64,000 nucleotides of DNA, taken from positions 310,001-374,000 of the forward strand of contig JAHPZH010000005.1 of assembly GCA_019058315.1 (NCBI GenBank), read 5' to 3'. Source of the stretch: Candidatus Helarchaeota archaeon. GTDB lineage: Archaea > Asgardarchaeota > Lokiarchaeia > Helarchaeales > RDOG01. The notes beneath the pieces were generated by a model. The model had not been told where the DNA came from. It was given only the letters and a program-made list of their open reading frames with translations, and did not search any database. Each line of letters starts with the position of its first letter. The first letter of the stretch is position 1. Below, in pieces: positions 51,549 through 60,435 of the stretch. The position numbers and the translations under genes were made by a program.

Positions 51549-51893
51549 TTACGATTCTTCCTTTATTGGCCATAATATTTTGATAATAAATTGATTTGCA
51601 GTGGCTCGATAATATTTCATCATTATGCCGTGCTCACTTTTCGCAGTTCTCGATTGTATTACAAGGTTTTTTTCAATCAAATCTTCGAGATGACGTTTAA
51701 TCGTTCCAGGATTCATGTTAGTTTCTTTTTTCAAGTCGATAATAGTCATCTCTTCATTAATTAATAATTTTAATATCATTTGCTTTTTCTCATGGAATAA
51801 TATAGGAACTGTTGCAGGATCGGTGATGAGCATTTCATCTTCTATCGGTTTATCTTTTGCTTCAGAATTTTCATTTGATTCTATACTTATCAC
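51549..51893 (-). CDS. ArsR/MarR-like winged-helix transcription regulator
   Basis: A 114-residue single-domain regulator. The winged helix covers about 36-95: KQMILKLLINEEMTIIDLKKETN, GTIKRHLEDLIEKNLV (helix-turn-helix), then the wing SEHGIMMKYYRAT. It is 36 bases behind the 317-residue membrane protein and probably cotranscribed with it, and it starts at GTG 51893. The twin TTTGCA repeats on either side are its likely sites, giving autoregulation and control of paralogue B. Effector unknown; no metal-binding cysteines seen. Confidence 0.85.
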   Translation of the reverse strand: MISIESNENSEAKDKPIEDEMLITDPATVPILFHEKKQMILKLLINEEMTIIDLKKETNMNPGTIKRHLEDLIEKNLVIQSRTAKSEHGIMMKYYRATANQFIIKILWPIKEES

Positions 51894-51929
51894 CGATTTT
51901 AAAAATTTTTTATATTTTTATTTAATAAA

Positions 51930-52883
51930 TTAGGGGTCTTTTTTTGTGTTGTTCTTTTTTAGAGGTTCGAAATTCTGTAAATCTATGCTATTGTAAATGC
52001 GTGTTGCCAGCAAACTCATCATTGGCGTCCCTATGAAAATAAAAATGAACCAAAGTATAGTGTTACTTAATCGTAGGATTTGTAATAATGGTGAGACCAC
52101 AAAGGGTTGAAACATTAAACGCGAGATAGTGATACCAGTGATTAATGGAATAAAGAAGATTAAGAAAAAAATTCCCCATGTAGTAATTAAACGCTTTGGA
52201 TAATTACGAAATATGCGAAAACTCTCATTAAAACTATTTTTAAAATTTTTAAATCCAGCTAACTTACCATTTCCCTTACCATGGCCTCTTGCTGTTACAC
52301 TTGGAATGGTGTTTATGAATATAAGAAACAAAATGAAATAAATTATAATCCCTATTATATCCCGTGTAATTGATGATATATCATTTTCTACAAACACATA
52401 GAATAATAAATTTGGAAATGGTCTATTTGGAGGTGGCATTGGGTCTCTTCCAGGAATGAATATACCCCAAGAGATGAGTATCATTAATATCGAATATTGC
52501 CACCAGTGTCGACGAAAATAAGTGAAACTTCCTTTAAATTCTGCAAACATATCTCCTGAAGACATTATATCATAAGCTAATCCATATTGACAGCTTAAAA
52601 ACGCGAAAAATATGAAAATTACTAAAAGAATTATTATAAAAAATGATAGAAAATAAATCAATCTAGTAAGTAAATTGGTAAAATCTTGTATAATATTAGG
52701 AATAAAAAAGTTGGGAATGAAATGTGCAATTATAAATAGTATAACAATTAATAAAATAAGGAAAAAACCAGCAAAAAGTATTGTGCTGAAAAATGCTTTC
52801 CAATTCTCTTTTAACAATTTCCAGCTTAGCTTAAAATCTAATTTTGTTTCTGAAAAGGATTGATATGAATTTGAAGATGACAT
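51930..52883 (-). CDS. Six-helix membrane protein, DUF6159-like
   Basis: This 317-residue protein has about six hydrophobic segments; LKFSWKLLKENWKAFFSTILFAGFF-type beginnings (residues about 18-40) are typical of DUF6159 proteins. The central GNGKLAGFKNFKNSFNESFR loop and MMSLLATRIYNS near the end are family-like. Function unknown. It is probably the first gene of the regulon with the HTH protein, under an upstream TTTGCA repeat. Confidence 0.78.
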   Translation of the reverse strand: MSSSNSYQSFSETKLDFKLSWKLLKENWKAFFSTILFAGFFLILLIVILFIIAHFIPNFFIPNIIQDFTNLLTRLIYFLSFFIIILLVIFIFFAFLSCQYGLAYDIMSSGDMFAEFKGSFTYFRRHWWQYSILMILISWGIFIPGRDPMPPPNRPFPNLLFYVFVENDISSITRDIIGIIIYFILFLIFINTIPSVTARGHGKGNGKLAGFKNFKNSFNESFRIFRNYPKRLITTWGIFFLIFFIPLITGITISRLMFQPFVVSPLLQILRLSNTILWFIFIFIGTPMMSLLATRIYNSIDLQNFEPLKKNNTKKDP

Positions 52884-52950
52884 TATGAATATATGAATTA
52901 TTCACTCTTATATTTGTTTGGTTTAATGTGATTCGAAATAATATTTAATT

Positions 52951-52967
52951 TTTGCATAAAATGCAAA
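52951..52967. promoter_or_regulatory. Candidate operator 2, TTTGCA-N5-TGCAAA
   Basis: Second copy of the 6-5-6 repeat, located 68 bases upstream of the DUF6159-like gene. See operator 1 at 51483-51499 for the match. In both, the spacer is A/T only. Confidence 0.6.
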
Positions 52968-53014
52968 TAATTTAATAGAAATCAAAAATAAATTATGCCT
53001 GCAATTACGGGTTA

Positions 53015-53088
53015 TTTAAATATAGATTATAATTGTAATGTATAGATCTTTACTTGGGTGATTAATGGCAATCTTATTGTTTTTTTGA
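53015..53088 (+). promoter_or_regulatory. Promoter-like set with a seven-codon frame
   Basis: TTTAAATATA (53015-53024) is followed 32 bases later by GGTGATTA (53057-53064) and an ATG (53065). The frame closes at TGA after seven codons (MAILLFF). The architecture is that of a genuine start, yet nothing follows on this strand. It may be the front of a deleted gene or a very small peptide. Confidence 0.3.
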
Positions 53089-53123
53089 GACAGTAAAAGG
53101 TTCTCTGGAAAAAGATTAACGTT

Positions 53124-54029
53124 TTATTTAAAAACCTCTTCAAGTTTATTTGCTTTTAGGTCTTTTCCGATTATTACTAAAACATGATCTGATGGTGCGT
53201 TTTTTTCTGTTATGGAAATTTGGCCTAAAACATAATCAATTTTCATGGTTGTTTTTTCATCTATAGAAAGAAAACCTTTCATACGAATAACATCGCCATA
53301 AGATTTTGACTTGATATTATTAAGAATTGAAAACACATCATCTTTAGAATAAAATCCTTTGGGTTTTACTAAAATATTTTCAAAACCATCAAGTAATTGT
53401 TCAAATTCACGATGTCGATGTGGGTTTTTTTGAGTACTGTTCTCTTTCTGATTCATATTTTCTAAACACTCTATGTTTAATTTTTCCCAACTTACATCAA
53501 TAATTGGTGCATTAGGATTTAGGTTATTTGCGTAATATTTAGCAAATTCTATATCAGAGGAAGACGCTTTTTCTATCTTACTCAGTATGATAATATCACC
53601 ATTGCAGATTTGATCCGTGAAGAATGTTCCAAAATTGCCAACAACCATTTCTAATTTTAGGACATCTAAAATCGTGATTATTAGATTGAACTGAAAAAGA
53701 GATTTATTAATATAATCAAATATTTCCAAAAGATCTGATAGGCTGGCTAAGCCAGTTGGTTCAATTATAATTCTATCAACACTTCCTTCTTCTCCTATGG
53801 TATCAAGAGTGCTCTTTAGATTTGTAGATAAAGTGCAGCAGATGCAGCCAGAAGTGATTTCCTCGATTGAAGCTTTGAGGTCTTGAAGATCCTTAGCGTC
53901 TATGTTGACTTCTCCAATTTCATTCTCAATAATGACAATTTTTTCTTTTTTAGAAACGTCTTTTAATAACTGCTTAATTAAAGTAGTTTTCCCTGCTCCT
54001 AAAAACCCTGCAATTATATCTATTTTCAT
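53124..54029 (-). CDS. CobW/P47K GTPase, metal chaperone-like
   Basis: A 301-residue G3E GTPase. GFLGAGKT (8-15) is the P-loop, SGCICCTL with Cys62, Cys64 and Cys65 is the metal-binding CxCC signature, and SKIEKAS stands for the G4 motif. An internal NPHRHREF sequence near 205 may add metal ligands. Its C-terminal CobW domain, from about 212, is intact. Family members hand zinc, cobalt or nickel to target enzymes. A solitary CooS lies 8 kb away but no link is shown. Confidence 0.9.
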   Translation of the reverse strand: MKIDIIAGFLGAGKTTLIKQLLKDVSKKEKIVIIENEIGEVNIDAKDLQDLKASIEEITSGCICCTLSTNLKSTLDTIGEEGSVDRIIIEPTGLASLSDLLEIFDYINKSLFQFNLIITILDVLKLEMVVGNFGTFFTDQICNGDIIILSKIEKASSSDIEFAKYYANNLNPNAPIIDVSWEKLNIECLENMNQKENSTQKNPHRHREFEQLLDGFENILVKPKGFYSKDDVFSILNNIKSKSYGDVIRMKGFLSIDEKTTMKIDYVLGQISITEKNAPSDHVLVIIGKDLKANKLEEVFK

Positions 54030-54061
54030 GTGTGTTTCGCCTCTAAGAACACTCCCTATTT

Positions 54062-55591
54062 TTAATCATTTATAGGTTCTTTCAGTTTATTTCTTTGATT
54101 TAAATATGTCTGATATTCATATAATTTTTTCAAAACAATAGTTGCTATCTCTGGATTCCCTCCATAAACTAAAATTTTATTTTGGTCGTATTTATCGAAC
54201 GCTGGATTAGTAAAAATTGGAGAGGGTGAAATAAAAATTACTTTATTGTCGGGAAATTTCAAACATGAATTAATTTCTTTTTTAGAAATGTCTTTTACCA
54301 TCCCTTCTAGCATAGGAGCTATCATTTGTTTCATTTCTTTCCCTTGCTCGCTAACTGGCTGAAATACATTAACCAATTGGTCGTAGACTACGGATGTCTG
54401 CGAAAATACTATATCAAAAATATTGTGTTTTAGGACTATTCTTAATACCTTTGGTAATAGATTGAAATCTATTGTGGCAACTAAATCTATGGGATTTTGA
54501 TGTGACCAGTAAAATGGCAAGTATTTTGAAAGTTCTTCGATAAGATTTCGACCTTCGGGGTTTTTCTTTAAATCCACCACATCGAATCCTTGTTTTTCGC
54601 AAAGATCACTTAGTAATACCCCAAATCCACCACCCGCGGAGATAATTCCAATTTTTAGAGGATCTTGAACAGGTAATGGTAATAAATATAATGCTGCTTT
54701 AACTAAATACATAAATTGCATAATATTTTCTGCGTGCATTACACCAGTTTGTTTAAATATCGATTTATAAATATCAATTGAGCCCCCCATTGACGCAGTA
54801 TGACTGGAAGCAGCTCTCGCTCCAGCTTTTGTTATTCCTCCTTTAAGCATAATGACTGGTTTTGTTTCAGTAATTTCAGAGCAAAGTCGCCTAAATCTAG
54901 ATCCTGCTCTTAAACCCTCCACAAAAAGCGCAATTGCTTCAGTTTTATCATCTTGGGAAAAGAATTCTAGATAATCTTCTAAAATCAGTGAGCTTTCATT
55001 ACCACTGGATACAAAATACCTTACCCGTTTCATTGTATTACACAGGAGAGTACCTACAGTCCCAGATTGCGAAATTATTGCTAAATTTCCAGGTTGTAAA
55101 GACATAAGTCCCATTCCGAGAAAAAGTGGGGATGATTCATCTTTAGATGTATACATTCCTAAAGAGTTTGGACCAACAAAGATCATACCAGCTTTGTCTG
55201 CAATTCTAATTAATTTTTGGGTCTGGTCTTGACAATCTTTTGATTTTACTTCGCCAAATCCTGCAGTAATTACTACTGCTGCCCTAATGCCAGCCTCTAT
55301 ACACTGCTTAACAGCATCGACAACTATACCTGGAGGTACTACAATTCCAGCAAGGTCTATTTGTTCGGGACATTTATCAAGACTTGGGTAAACTTTTACT
55401 CCAAATACTTTTTCATTTTCATATCTTGGATTTGGATTTATCGCATAAACGGTTTTTTTAAATCCAAGAGCCCCAATATTCATCGCAACGAGACCCCCTA
55501 TCTTCATTATTTTATCTGATGCACCAACTACTGCCACAGTCGTTGGGTTGAAAAGAGTTTTCATTAATTCTAATTTTTGTTCAGTCTTCAT
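54062..55591 (-). CDS. ADP-forming acyl-CoA synthetase alpha-type protein
   Basis: A 509-residue protein with a CoA-binding domain (VAVVGASDKIMKIGG, about 19-33), a Succ-CoA-ligase domain (AIISQSGTVGTLLCNTM, about 171-187) and the phosphohistidine loop SSHTASMGGS with His264. This is the alpha subunit of ADP-forming acetyl/acyl-CoA synthetase, which makes ATP from acyl-CoA. The ATP-grasp beta subunit is not fused and not in the window. It is a paralogue of the upstream 519-residue gene and shares its operon. Confidence 0.9.
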   Translation of the reverse strand: MKTEQKLELMKTLFNPTTVAVVGASDKIMKIGGLVAMNIGALGFKKTVYAINPNPRYENEKVFGVKVYPSLDKCPEQIDLAGIVVPPGIVVDAVKQCIEAGIRAAVVITAGFGEVKSKDCQDQTQKLIRIADKAGMIFVGPNSLGMYTSKDESSPLFLGMGLMSLQPGNLAIISQSGTVGTLLCNTMKRVRYFVSSGNESSLILEDYLEFFSQDDKTEAIALFVEGLRAGSRFRRLCSEITETKPVIMLKGGITKAGARAASSHTASMGGSIDIYKSIFKQTGVMHAENIMQFMYLVKAALYLLPLPVQDPLKIGIISAGGGFGVLLSDLCEKQGFDVVDLKKNPEGRNLIEELSKYLPFYWSHQNPIDLVATIDFNLLPKVLRIVLKHNIFDIVFSQTSVVYDQLVNVFQPVSEQGKEMKQMIAPMLEGMVKDISKKEINSCLKFPDNKVIFISPSPIFTNPAFDKYDQNKILVYGGNPEIATIVLKKLYEYQTYLNQRNKLKEPIND

Positions 55592-55684
55592 TTCTTGTCC
55601 CTTCTAATTTGATATTAAAAGGATATTAAAATCATTCCTAAGAATTGACGAAAAAAAGAGATTAGTGATTTAAAATGAATAATA

Positions 55685-57244
55685 TTATATTTTCTGGGAG
55701 ATGGATAAATAATTTTGCTTTGAATCTTTCATTTTATTAACATATTTCTGGTATTCATGAAGCTTTTTTAAAACTATACAGCCAAGCTCCGGATTTTCGC
55801 CAAACACCATTACTCTATTTTCATCATATTTCTGATAGAGGGGATTTACTAATGTTGAAGTTGGTGAAATAAAAATTATTTTTTTATCAGGATATTTTAA
55901 ACAAGTATCTTGAATTAATGCAAGTTCTCTTTTCATACTTTTTTGGATTCTTTCCTGCGCCACACTTTTTGTCATATTTACCATTTTTTTACTGAATTCA
56001 GTAGGGGGTTTGAATAATTCAACGATCCTAAAAAAACCAACAGAACTTTGAGTAAAAATTAGGTCAAAAGGACCATATTCTAACATTATTTCAACTATTT
56101 TTCTACCACTAGCATCTCTTGTTGCAACCATGTCTATAGGATTATTTTTCGACCAGTAAAATGGTAATCCTCCATGTTTTGATATCTCTTCAATGACTTT
56201 GGGACCATCAGGGTGTTTTTGTAAATCAACAACCTCAAATCCATGTTTTTCGCAGAGATCCGCAAGTAAGACACCAAAACCGCCACCACCTGTAACTATA
56301 CCAACCCGTAATGGATCGTGATCTGGTAATGGTAATAAAAACAAAGCTGCTTTGGACAAATACATGAATTCAGTCACATTGCCCGCATAGATAACACCAG
56401 TTTGTTTGAAAGCAGACTTATAAATATCAAGTGAACCACCAATGGAAGCGGTATGACTGTTTGCTGCCCTTGCACCTGCTTTGGTAGTCCCACCTTTAAG
56501 AAATACAATAGGAATTTTTGGAGTTATTTCTGAACACAATTGTTTAAATCTAGCTGCAGCTCGTAAACCCTCTGCGAATAATGCTATAAGTTCAATTTTA
56601 TCATCTTGTGCAAAAAATTCTAGGTAATCTTCCAGAATAAGTGAAGCCTCATTACCGCTTGAGACGAAATATTTTATTTTTCTTAACAAGTTGCTTACAA
56701 GTGCCCCTATTGTTCCAGATTGGGATACTACCGCAACACTTCCAGGATGTGGCATCATAAATCCCATACTGAGATGAAGGGGGGATTGTTCATCTTTGGA
56801 ACTATAAATACCAAGTGAATTAGGGCCAACAAAGATCAAGCCTGCCTTATCTGCGATTTTTATTAATCTTTTATTGTCATCTTGACGTTCTTTGGTCTTT
56901 ACTTCCCCAAATCCCGCTGTGATAATCGTTGCTGCTCTTATATCGCATTCAGTCGCTTGTTTTATTGAATCTACAACTGCATGTGGGGGAACAACTATAC
57001 CTACAAGATCTATTGGCTCGGGAACTTTATCAATACTAGGATAAACTTGGACTCCAAGGATACTTTTATTTTCATATTTGGGATTCGGATTCACCGCAAA
57101 TATCTTCTTTTTGAATCCACAACCCAATAAATTAGTCATTACTGAACCCCCAATCTTCATTAAATTATCAGTAGCACCAATTACAGCAACATTTTTAGGG
57201 TTGAACATGGTTTTCATAATTTCTAATTTTTCGTCGATTTTCAT
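55685..57244 (-). CDS. ADP-forming acyl-CoA synthetase alpha-type protein (paralogue)
   Basis: A 519-residue paralogue of the downstream gene, aligned throughout. CoA-binding VAVIGATDNLMKIGG (about 19-33), VAVVSQSGTIGALVSN (about 170-185) and NSHTASIGGS with His264 are retained. It is 10 residues longer at the C-terminus. The two may supply alternative alpha subunits for a shared beta subunit encoded elsewhere. Substrate range unknown. Confidence 0.9.
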   Translation of the reverse strand: MKIDEKLEIMKTMFNPKNVAVIGATDNLMKIGGSVMTNLLGCGFKKKIFAVNPNPKYENKSILGVQVYPSIDKVPEPIDLVGIVVPPHAVVDSIKQATECDIRAATIITAGFGEVKTKERQDDNKRLIKIADKAGLIFVGPNSLGIYSSKDEQSPLHLSMGFMMPHPGSVAVVSQSGTIGALVSNLLRKIKYFVSSGNEASLILEDYLEFFAQDDKIELIALFAEGLRAAARFKQLCSEITPKIPIVFLKGGTTKAGARAANSHTASIGGSLDIYKSAFKQTGVIYAGNVTEFMYLSKAALFLLPLPDHDPLRVGIVTGGGGFGVLLADLCEKHGFEVVDLQKHPDGPKVIEEISKHGGLPFYWSKNNPIDMVATRDASGRKIVEIMLEYGPFDLIFTQSSVGFFRIVELFKPPTEFSKKMVNMTKSVAQERIQKSMKRELALIQDTCLKYPDKKIIFISPTSTLVNPLYQKYDENRVMVFGENPELGCIVLKKLHEYQKYVNKMKDSKQNYLSISQKI

Positions 57245-57426
57245 TCTTTAACTCCATTTTACTATTTAGAATCATTAATTAAGCAGAGCGGTTTTAATTT
57301 TTTTTATAAGATATATTACATATTTTTCTTCCAAAGAATTTTTTAGATAAAAGAACTCAAAAGAAATTATTAATTTTTTTTATAATTCAGAATATTATTG
57401 ATTTACACTATGGTTTGATGTCTTAA

Positions 57427-58155
57427 ATGAACGGATTGACTGCAAGACAAATAAACTTTGGGATAGGATTTTTAATTATGATAGTTATGGCAATTATAGT
57501 GGGTATTTTGATACTTCGCAAAGATGTGAAATATTGGGGCAATCGTTTTTTTGCTTTTGCTTTTTTCTTTTTTGCAGCAGCAGTAAGCTTGATTTTAATC
57601 TATTTATTTTCATATGATTCTTCTGTTATTGCTTTTTTAAACTATTTAAGTTTCTGTAATATCAATGCAACCCCAATTTGCTTATTGTTAGGTGTTTTAG
57701 TTATTTACAAAGGAGAAGATGAGGTAATTCAAAATAAATCAACATATATATTTATCATAATGATGGCAATTATTATGTTTATTCAGGGTCTCATTCCAGG
57801 AGGAGTTCGAGTTGAGTTCAACCTTCCAAAATGGTCCTTTCTCTTCGGATTATATGAAATCATTCTTGGTCAAGCAATATTTTTTTCAGTTGTATATTAT
57901 TCAATAAAGCTTTACAAGGAATTAACGCCAGAAATGCAAAAAAAATTGAAATATTTTATAACTGGTATTATTCTAGCTAATATATCAATTACGAGTGTTG
58001 TTATCAAGAACATGGATATTATAGGTGGTTTTCAACTAATTGAGAGCATTTTTGGTGTAGGATCACTCATTTCCTTTATATTTGTAGGTATATTTAGTTT
58101 AGGAACACTTATTTCCTTTATATTTATTTACTTTGGAATAGTTCGCCGTAGGTAG
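57427..58155 (+). CDS. Seven-helix membrane protein, paralogue 1
   Basis: A 242-residue protein with about seven hydrophobic helices. It starts MNGLTARQINFGIGF and ends SFIFIYFGIVRRR. A conserved VVIKNMDIIGGF region lies near residues 195-206. Near-identical start and end motifs occur in the next gene, showing a tandem duplication; an internal repeat (GSLISFIFVG / GTLISFIFIY) near the C-terminus exists only here. Function unknown. Confidence 0.78.
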   Translation: MNGLTARQINFGIGFLIMIVMAIIVGILILRKDVKYWGNRFFAFAFFFFAAAVSLILIYLFSYDSSVIAFLNYLSFCNINATPICLLLGVLVIYKGEDEVIQNKSTYIFIIMMAIIMFIQGLIPGGVRVEFNLPKWSFLFGLYEIILGQAIFFSVVYYSIKLYKELTPEMQKKLKYFITGIILANISITSVVIKNMDIIGGFQLIESIFGVGSLISFIFVGIFSLGTLISFIFIYFGIVRRR

Positions 58156-58163
58156 TGGTTAAA

Positions 58164-58850
58164 ATGGATGGATTAACTCCAAGACAAATAAACTTCGGGG
58201 TAGGATTTTCAATTATTGTAGTTTTTACAATTGTATTAGGTATTTTAATCCTTCGCAAAGATGCGAAATATTGGGCAAATCGATTTTTTGCTTTGACTTT
58301 TTTCTTTTTTGGAGCAGGAATAGTATTAAATTTAATCTATTTATTTTCATATAATCCTTTAGTAATTGCCATTTTAAATTATTTAAGTGTAAGTTGTATA
58401 ACATCGGGTACAACCTGCTTATTGTTAGGTATTTTAGTTATTTATAAAGGAGAAGATGTAATTGTTCGGAACTATTTAACCTATTTATTCATTATCCTAA
58501 TGGGAGTTATTATACTTATTCACGGTCTCATTCCCAATGGAGTGCGAATCGAGTTTAATATTCCAAAATGGTCAATTACCTTTGGACTATATCAAATTAT
58601 TCTTGGTCAATCAATATTTTTTTCAATTGTATATTTTTCATTCAAATTACATCAAGAACTTACACCGCCAATGCAAAAAAAGCTGAAATACTTTGTTATA
58701 GGTCTTATTTTTTCTAATATATCAATCACAAGTATCGTTATAAAAAATATGGATATTATAGCGGGTTATCAGCAAATTGACAGCATTTTTAATTTAATGA
58801 TGATCTTTTCCTTCATATTTATTTACTTTGGAATAATTCGCAGACAGTAA
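58164..58850 (+). CDS. Seven-helix membrane protein, paralogue 2
   Basis: A paralogue of the preceding gene, about 228 residues from ATG 58164. I prefer this start to GTG 58155, because it matches the start of the neighbour (MDGLTPRQINFGVGF versus MNGLTARQINFG). It lacks the extra C-terminal repeat segment. The two genes are nearly contiguous and likely cotranscribed. Function unknown. Confidence 0.76.
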   Translation: MDGLTPRQINFGVGFSIIVVFTIVLGILILRKDAKYWANRFFALTFFFFGAGIVLNLIYLFSYNPLVIAILNYLSVSCITSGTTCLLLGILVIYKGEDVIVRNYLTYLFIILMGVIILIHGLIPNGVRIEFNIPKWSITFGLYQIILGQSIFFSIVYFSFKLHQELTPPMQKKLKYFVIGLIFSNISITSIVIKNMDIIAGYQQIDSIFNLMMIFSFIFIYFGIIRRQ

Positions 58851-58984
58851 TGCAAATCTTAGGAATTTAAATAAATTTTTTTTGTATATAAAAATAAAAA
58901 TTAATATATCCATCAATAAGTTAGATCAATGTTTAATTTCATCAGGGTAGGAAATAAATCCAATTAATAAAAATGGATTAAAAC

Positions 58985-59446
58985 TTGGATAAGGAAAAAG
59001 AAATGGTAATTTTTGAATTAGGTATAGTCAAAAGTGGAGTACCTTTAGTATCAAGAGAGTATTATAAAGATTATAATGTCAATGTCGATCCAGTTTTGCG
59101 AGGTGGTTTTTTGAGTGGTTTGAATGCTTTTGTTCAGGAAGTATTTTCTGATAAAATTGATAGCTTCTCGATGGAGAACTTCAAGATCGCATTCATAAGT
59201 TATTTTTTAAAACATACTAAAGGTGAAAGTATTATTTTATATTGCATTGGGGATAAGAACTTAAATTTAAAATTCGCAAAAAAAGCTTTGACAAATGTTT
59301 TGGATAAATTTCTTGAAAAATATAATGAGTTAAAAGATTTTTTTGGCGATGTAAAAATTTTTGATGAATTCAATCAAACTATTGATGACATTTTAGGCGA
59401 TTTGGCTAAAAAACCCGATGATCGTTTTAGATCCGTATTTGAATAA
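58985..59446 (+). CDS. Longin-like small protein, typical of Asgard archaea
   Basis: This 153-residue protein starts at TTG 58985. The pattern VIFELGIVKSGVPLVSREYY, then LRGGFLSGLNAFVQEVFSD (about 38-56), IDSFSMENFKIAF and a long C-terminal helix (KALTNVLDKFLEKYNELKDFF) resembles longin/SNARE-like proteins abundant in Lokiarchaeia; eukaryotic longins bind small GTPases. No catalytic motif is visible. It is flanked by unrelated genes. The fold assignment is pattern-based. Confidence 0.6.
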   Translation: MDKEKEMVIFELGIVKSGVPLVSREYYKDYNVNVDPVLRGGFLSGLNAFVQEVFSDKIDSFSMENFKIAFISYFLKHTKGESIILYCIGDKNLNLKFAKKALTNVLDKFLEKYNELKDFFGDVKIFDEFNQTIDDILGDLAKKPDDRFRSVFE

Positions 59447-59477
59447 GTTTAGAATTAACATATTCGTTATAGTTTGA

Positions 59478-59606
59478 TTACCATACTCCTGGTAAGAGCC
59501 GATATCTTGTCTTTTTTGCATATTCTGAATATCCAGGTAGTTCTTGTTTCAAAGTTTTATCCTCTAACAAATTTAAGAACTTTATAGTAATAAAAGAAGA
59601 ATTTAT
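59478..59606 (-). pseudogene. C-terminal remnant of an isoprenylcysteine-methyltransferase-like gene
   Basis: Behind the stop of the YoaP-like gene the minus strand reads about 40 codons without a start: FITIKFLNLLEDKTLK, then QELPGYSEYAKKTRYRLLPG, ending VW and TAA. This is the end of ICMT/PEMT-like membrane methyltransferases (ELxGYxEYxxxxRYRLxPGxW). The rest of the gene is absent. It is a remnant, not a functional gene. Confidence 0.78.
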
Positions 59607-60376
59607 TTAATTAATGAGTCAAATCGCTTCTTAATTTGTTTTATACCTTCTGGTTTATGTGAAATTATCTCACCGTTATATACGACGCAAAATGTACCAT
59701 AAGGGCTAAGAGATTTTTCCTTTATATCTTGGGGGCTTTTTAGATGCTCAATTTTTACTGGTACATTTATTTCTTTTCCCATTTCTTTGATTCTATCATT
59801 AAGATCATAAGTATAAGGACATTGACCGCTATCAATAATCGTTATTCCATCACCATAGGTTTTAAGCTTTTCTTTAGGGATTTTGATGAATTTAGGTAAT
59901 GGGGCATCTTCTTTGAATTTTTTAACATATAACTCAAAATAAGGAGGACTTTCATCGACTTTTTCAAACCCTTTTTTAAGGAATAATGTAGGTTTAGCTA
60001 AAGATCCTCCTTTTTTCGCAGTTACCATAGCAACACCGTACATATCTTGTTCTTTAGCATCATCAATACACTTCTGTAATAATTTTGACCCATTCCCCTT
60101 CTCTTTTGCTCTTCCAACCACCCAAAGGCAGTGTATAACCATCCAACCATTTGCCTCAATTCCTCGCCAAGCATATTTTCCTGGAATATATTCAATAAAA
60201 CCCCTGAAAGCCTCCTTTTTACCCTCCTTAACTTTTAACATTTTTATCTTCATCCCTTCTTTGAATCTCTCTTTTACCCAATTTTCCTTAAATTGGTTAC
60301 CTTCACTATCCCTTTTTGTTTGACGGCAGAATAAGCCATATTTGTCAATATTTTCTTCATTAATATCAATAATCAT
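59603..60376 (-). CDS. GNAT acetyltransferase with YoaP-like C-terminal domain
   Basis: A 257-residue protein. The first 150 residues form a GNAT domain (GFIEYIPGKYAWRGIEA, then LWVVGRAKEKGNGSKLLQKC about 85-104). The rest is a YoaP-type domain with GQCPYTYDL (about 187-195), where a single Cys sits in a thioredoxin-like position, and SPYGTFCVVYNGEIISH. The family's acetyl acceptor is unknown. A methyltransferase remnant follows its stop directly. Confidence 0.87.
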   Translation of the reverse strand: MIIDINEENIDKYGLFCRQTKRDSEGNQFKENWVKERFKEGMKIKMLKVKEGKKEAFRGFIEYIPGKYAWRGIEANGWMVIHCLWVVGRAKEKGNGSKLLQKCIDDAKEQDMYGVAMVTAKKGGSLAKPTLFLKKGFEKVDESPPYFELYVKKFKEDAPLPKFIKIPKEKLKTYGDGITIIDSGQCPYTYDLNDRIKEMGKEINVPVKIEHLKSPQDIKEKSLSPYGTFCVVYNGEIISHKPEGIKQIKKRFDSLIK

Positions 60377-60435
60377 AATTTAAACCTCTTTAACTATTTT
60401 TGACATCATAAAAATTAAAAAAAAATTAAATATTA

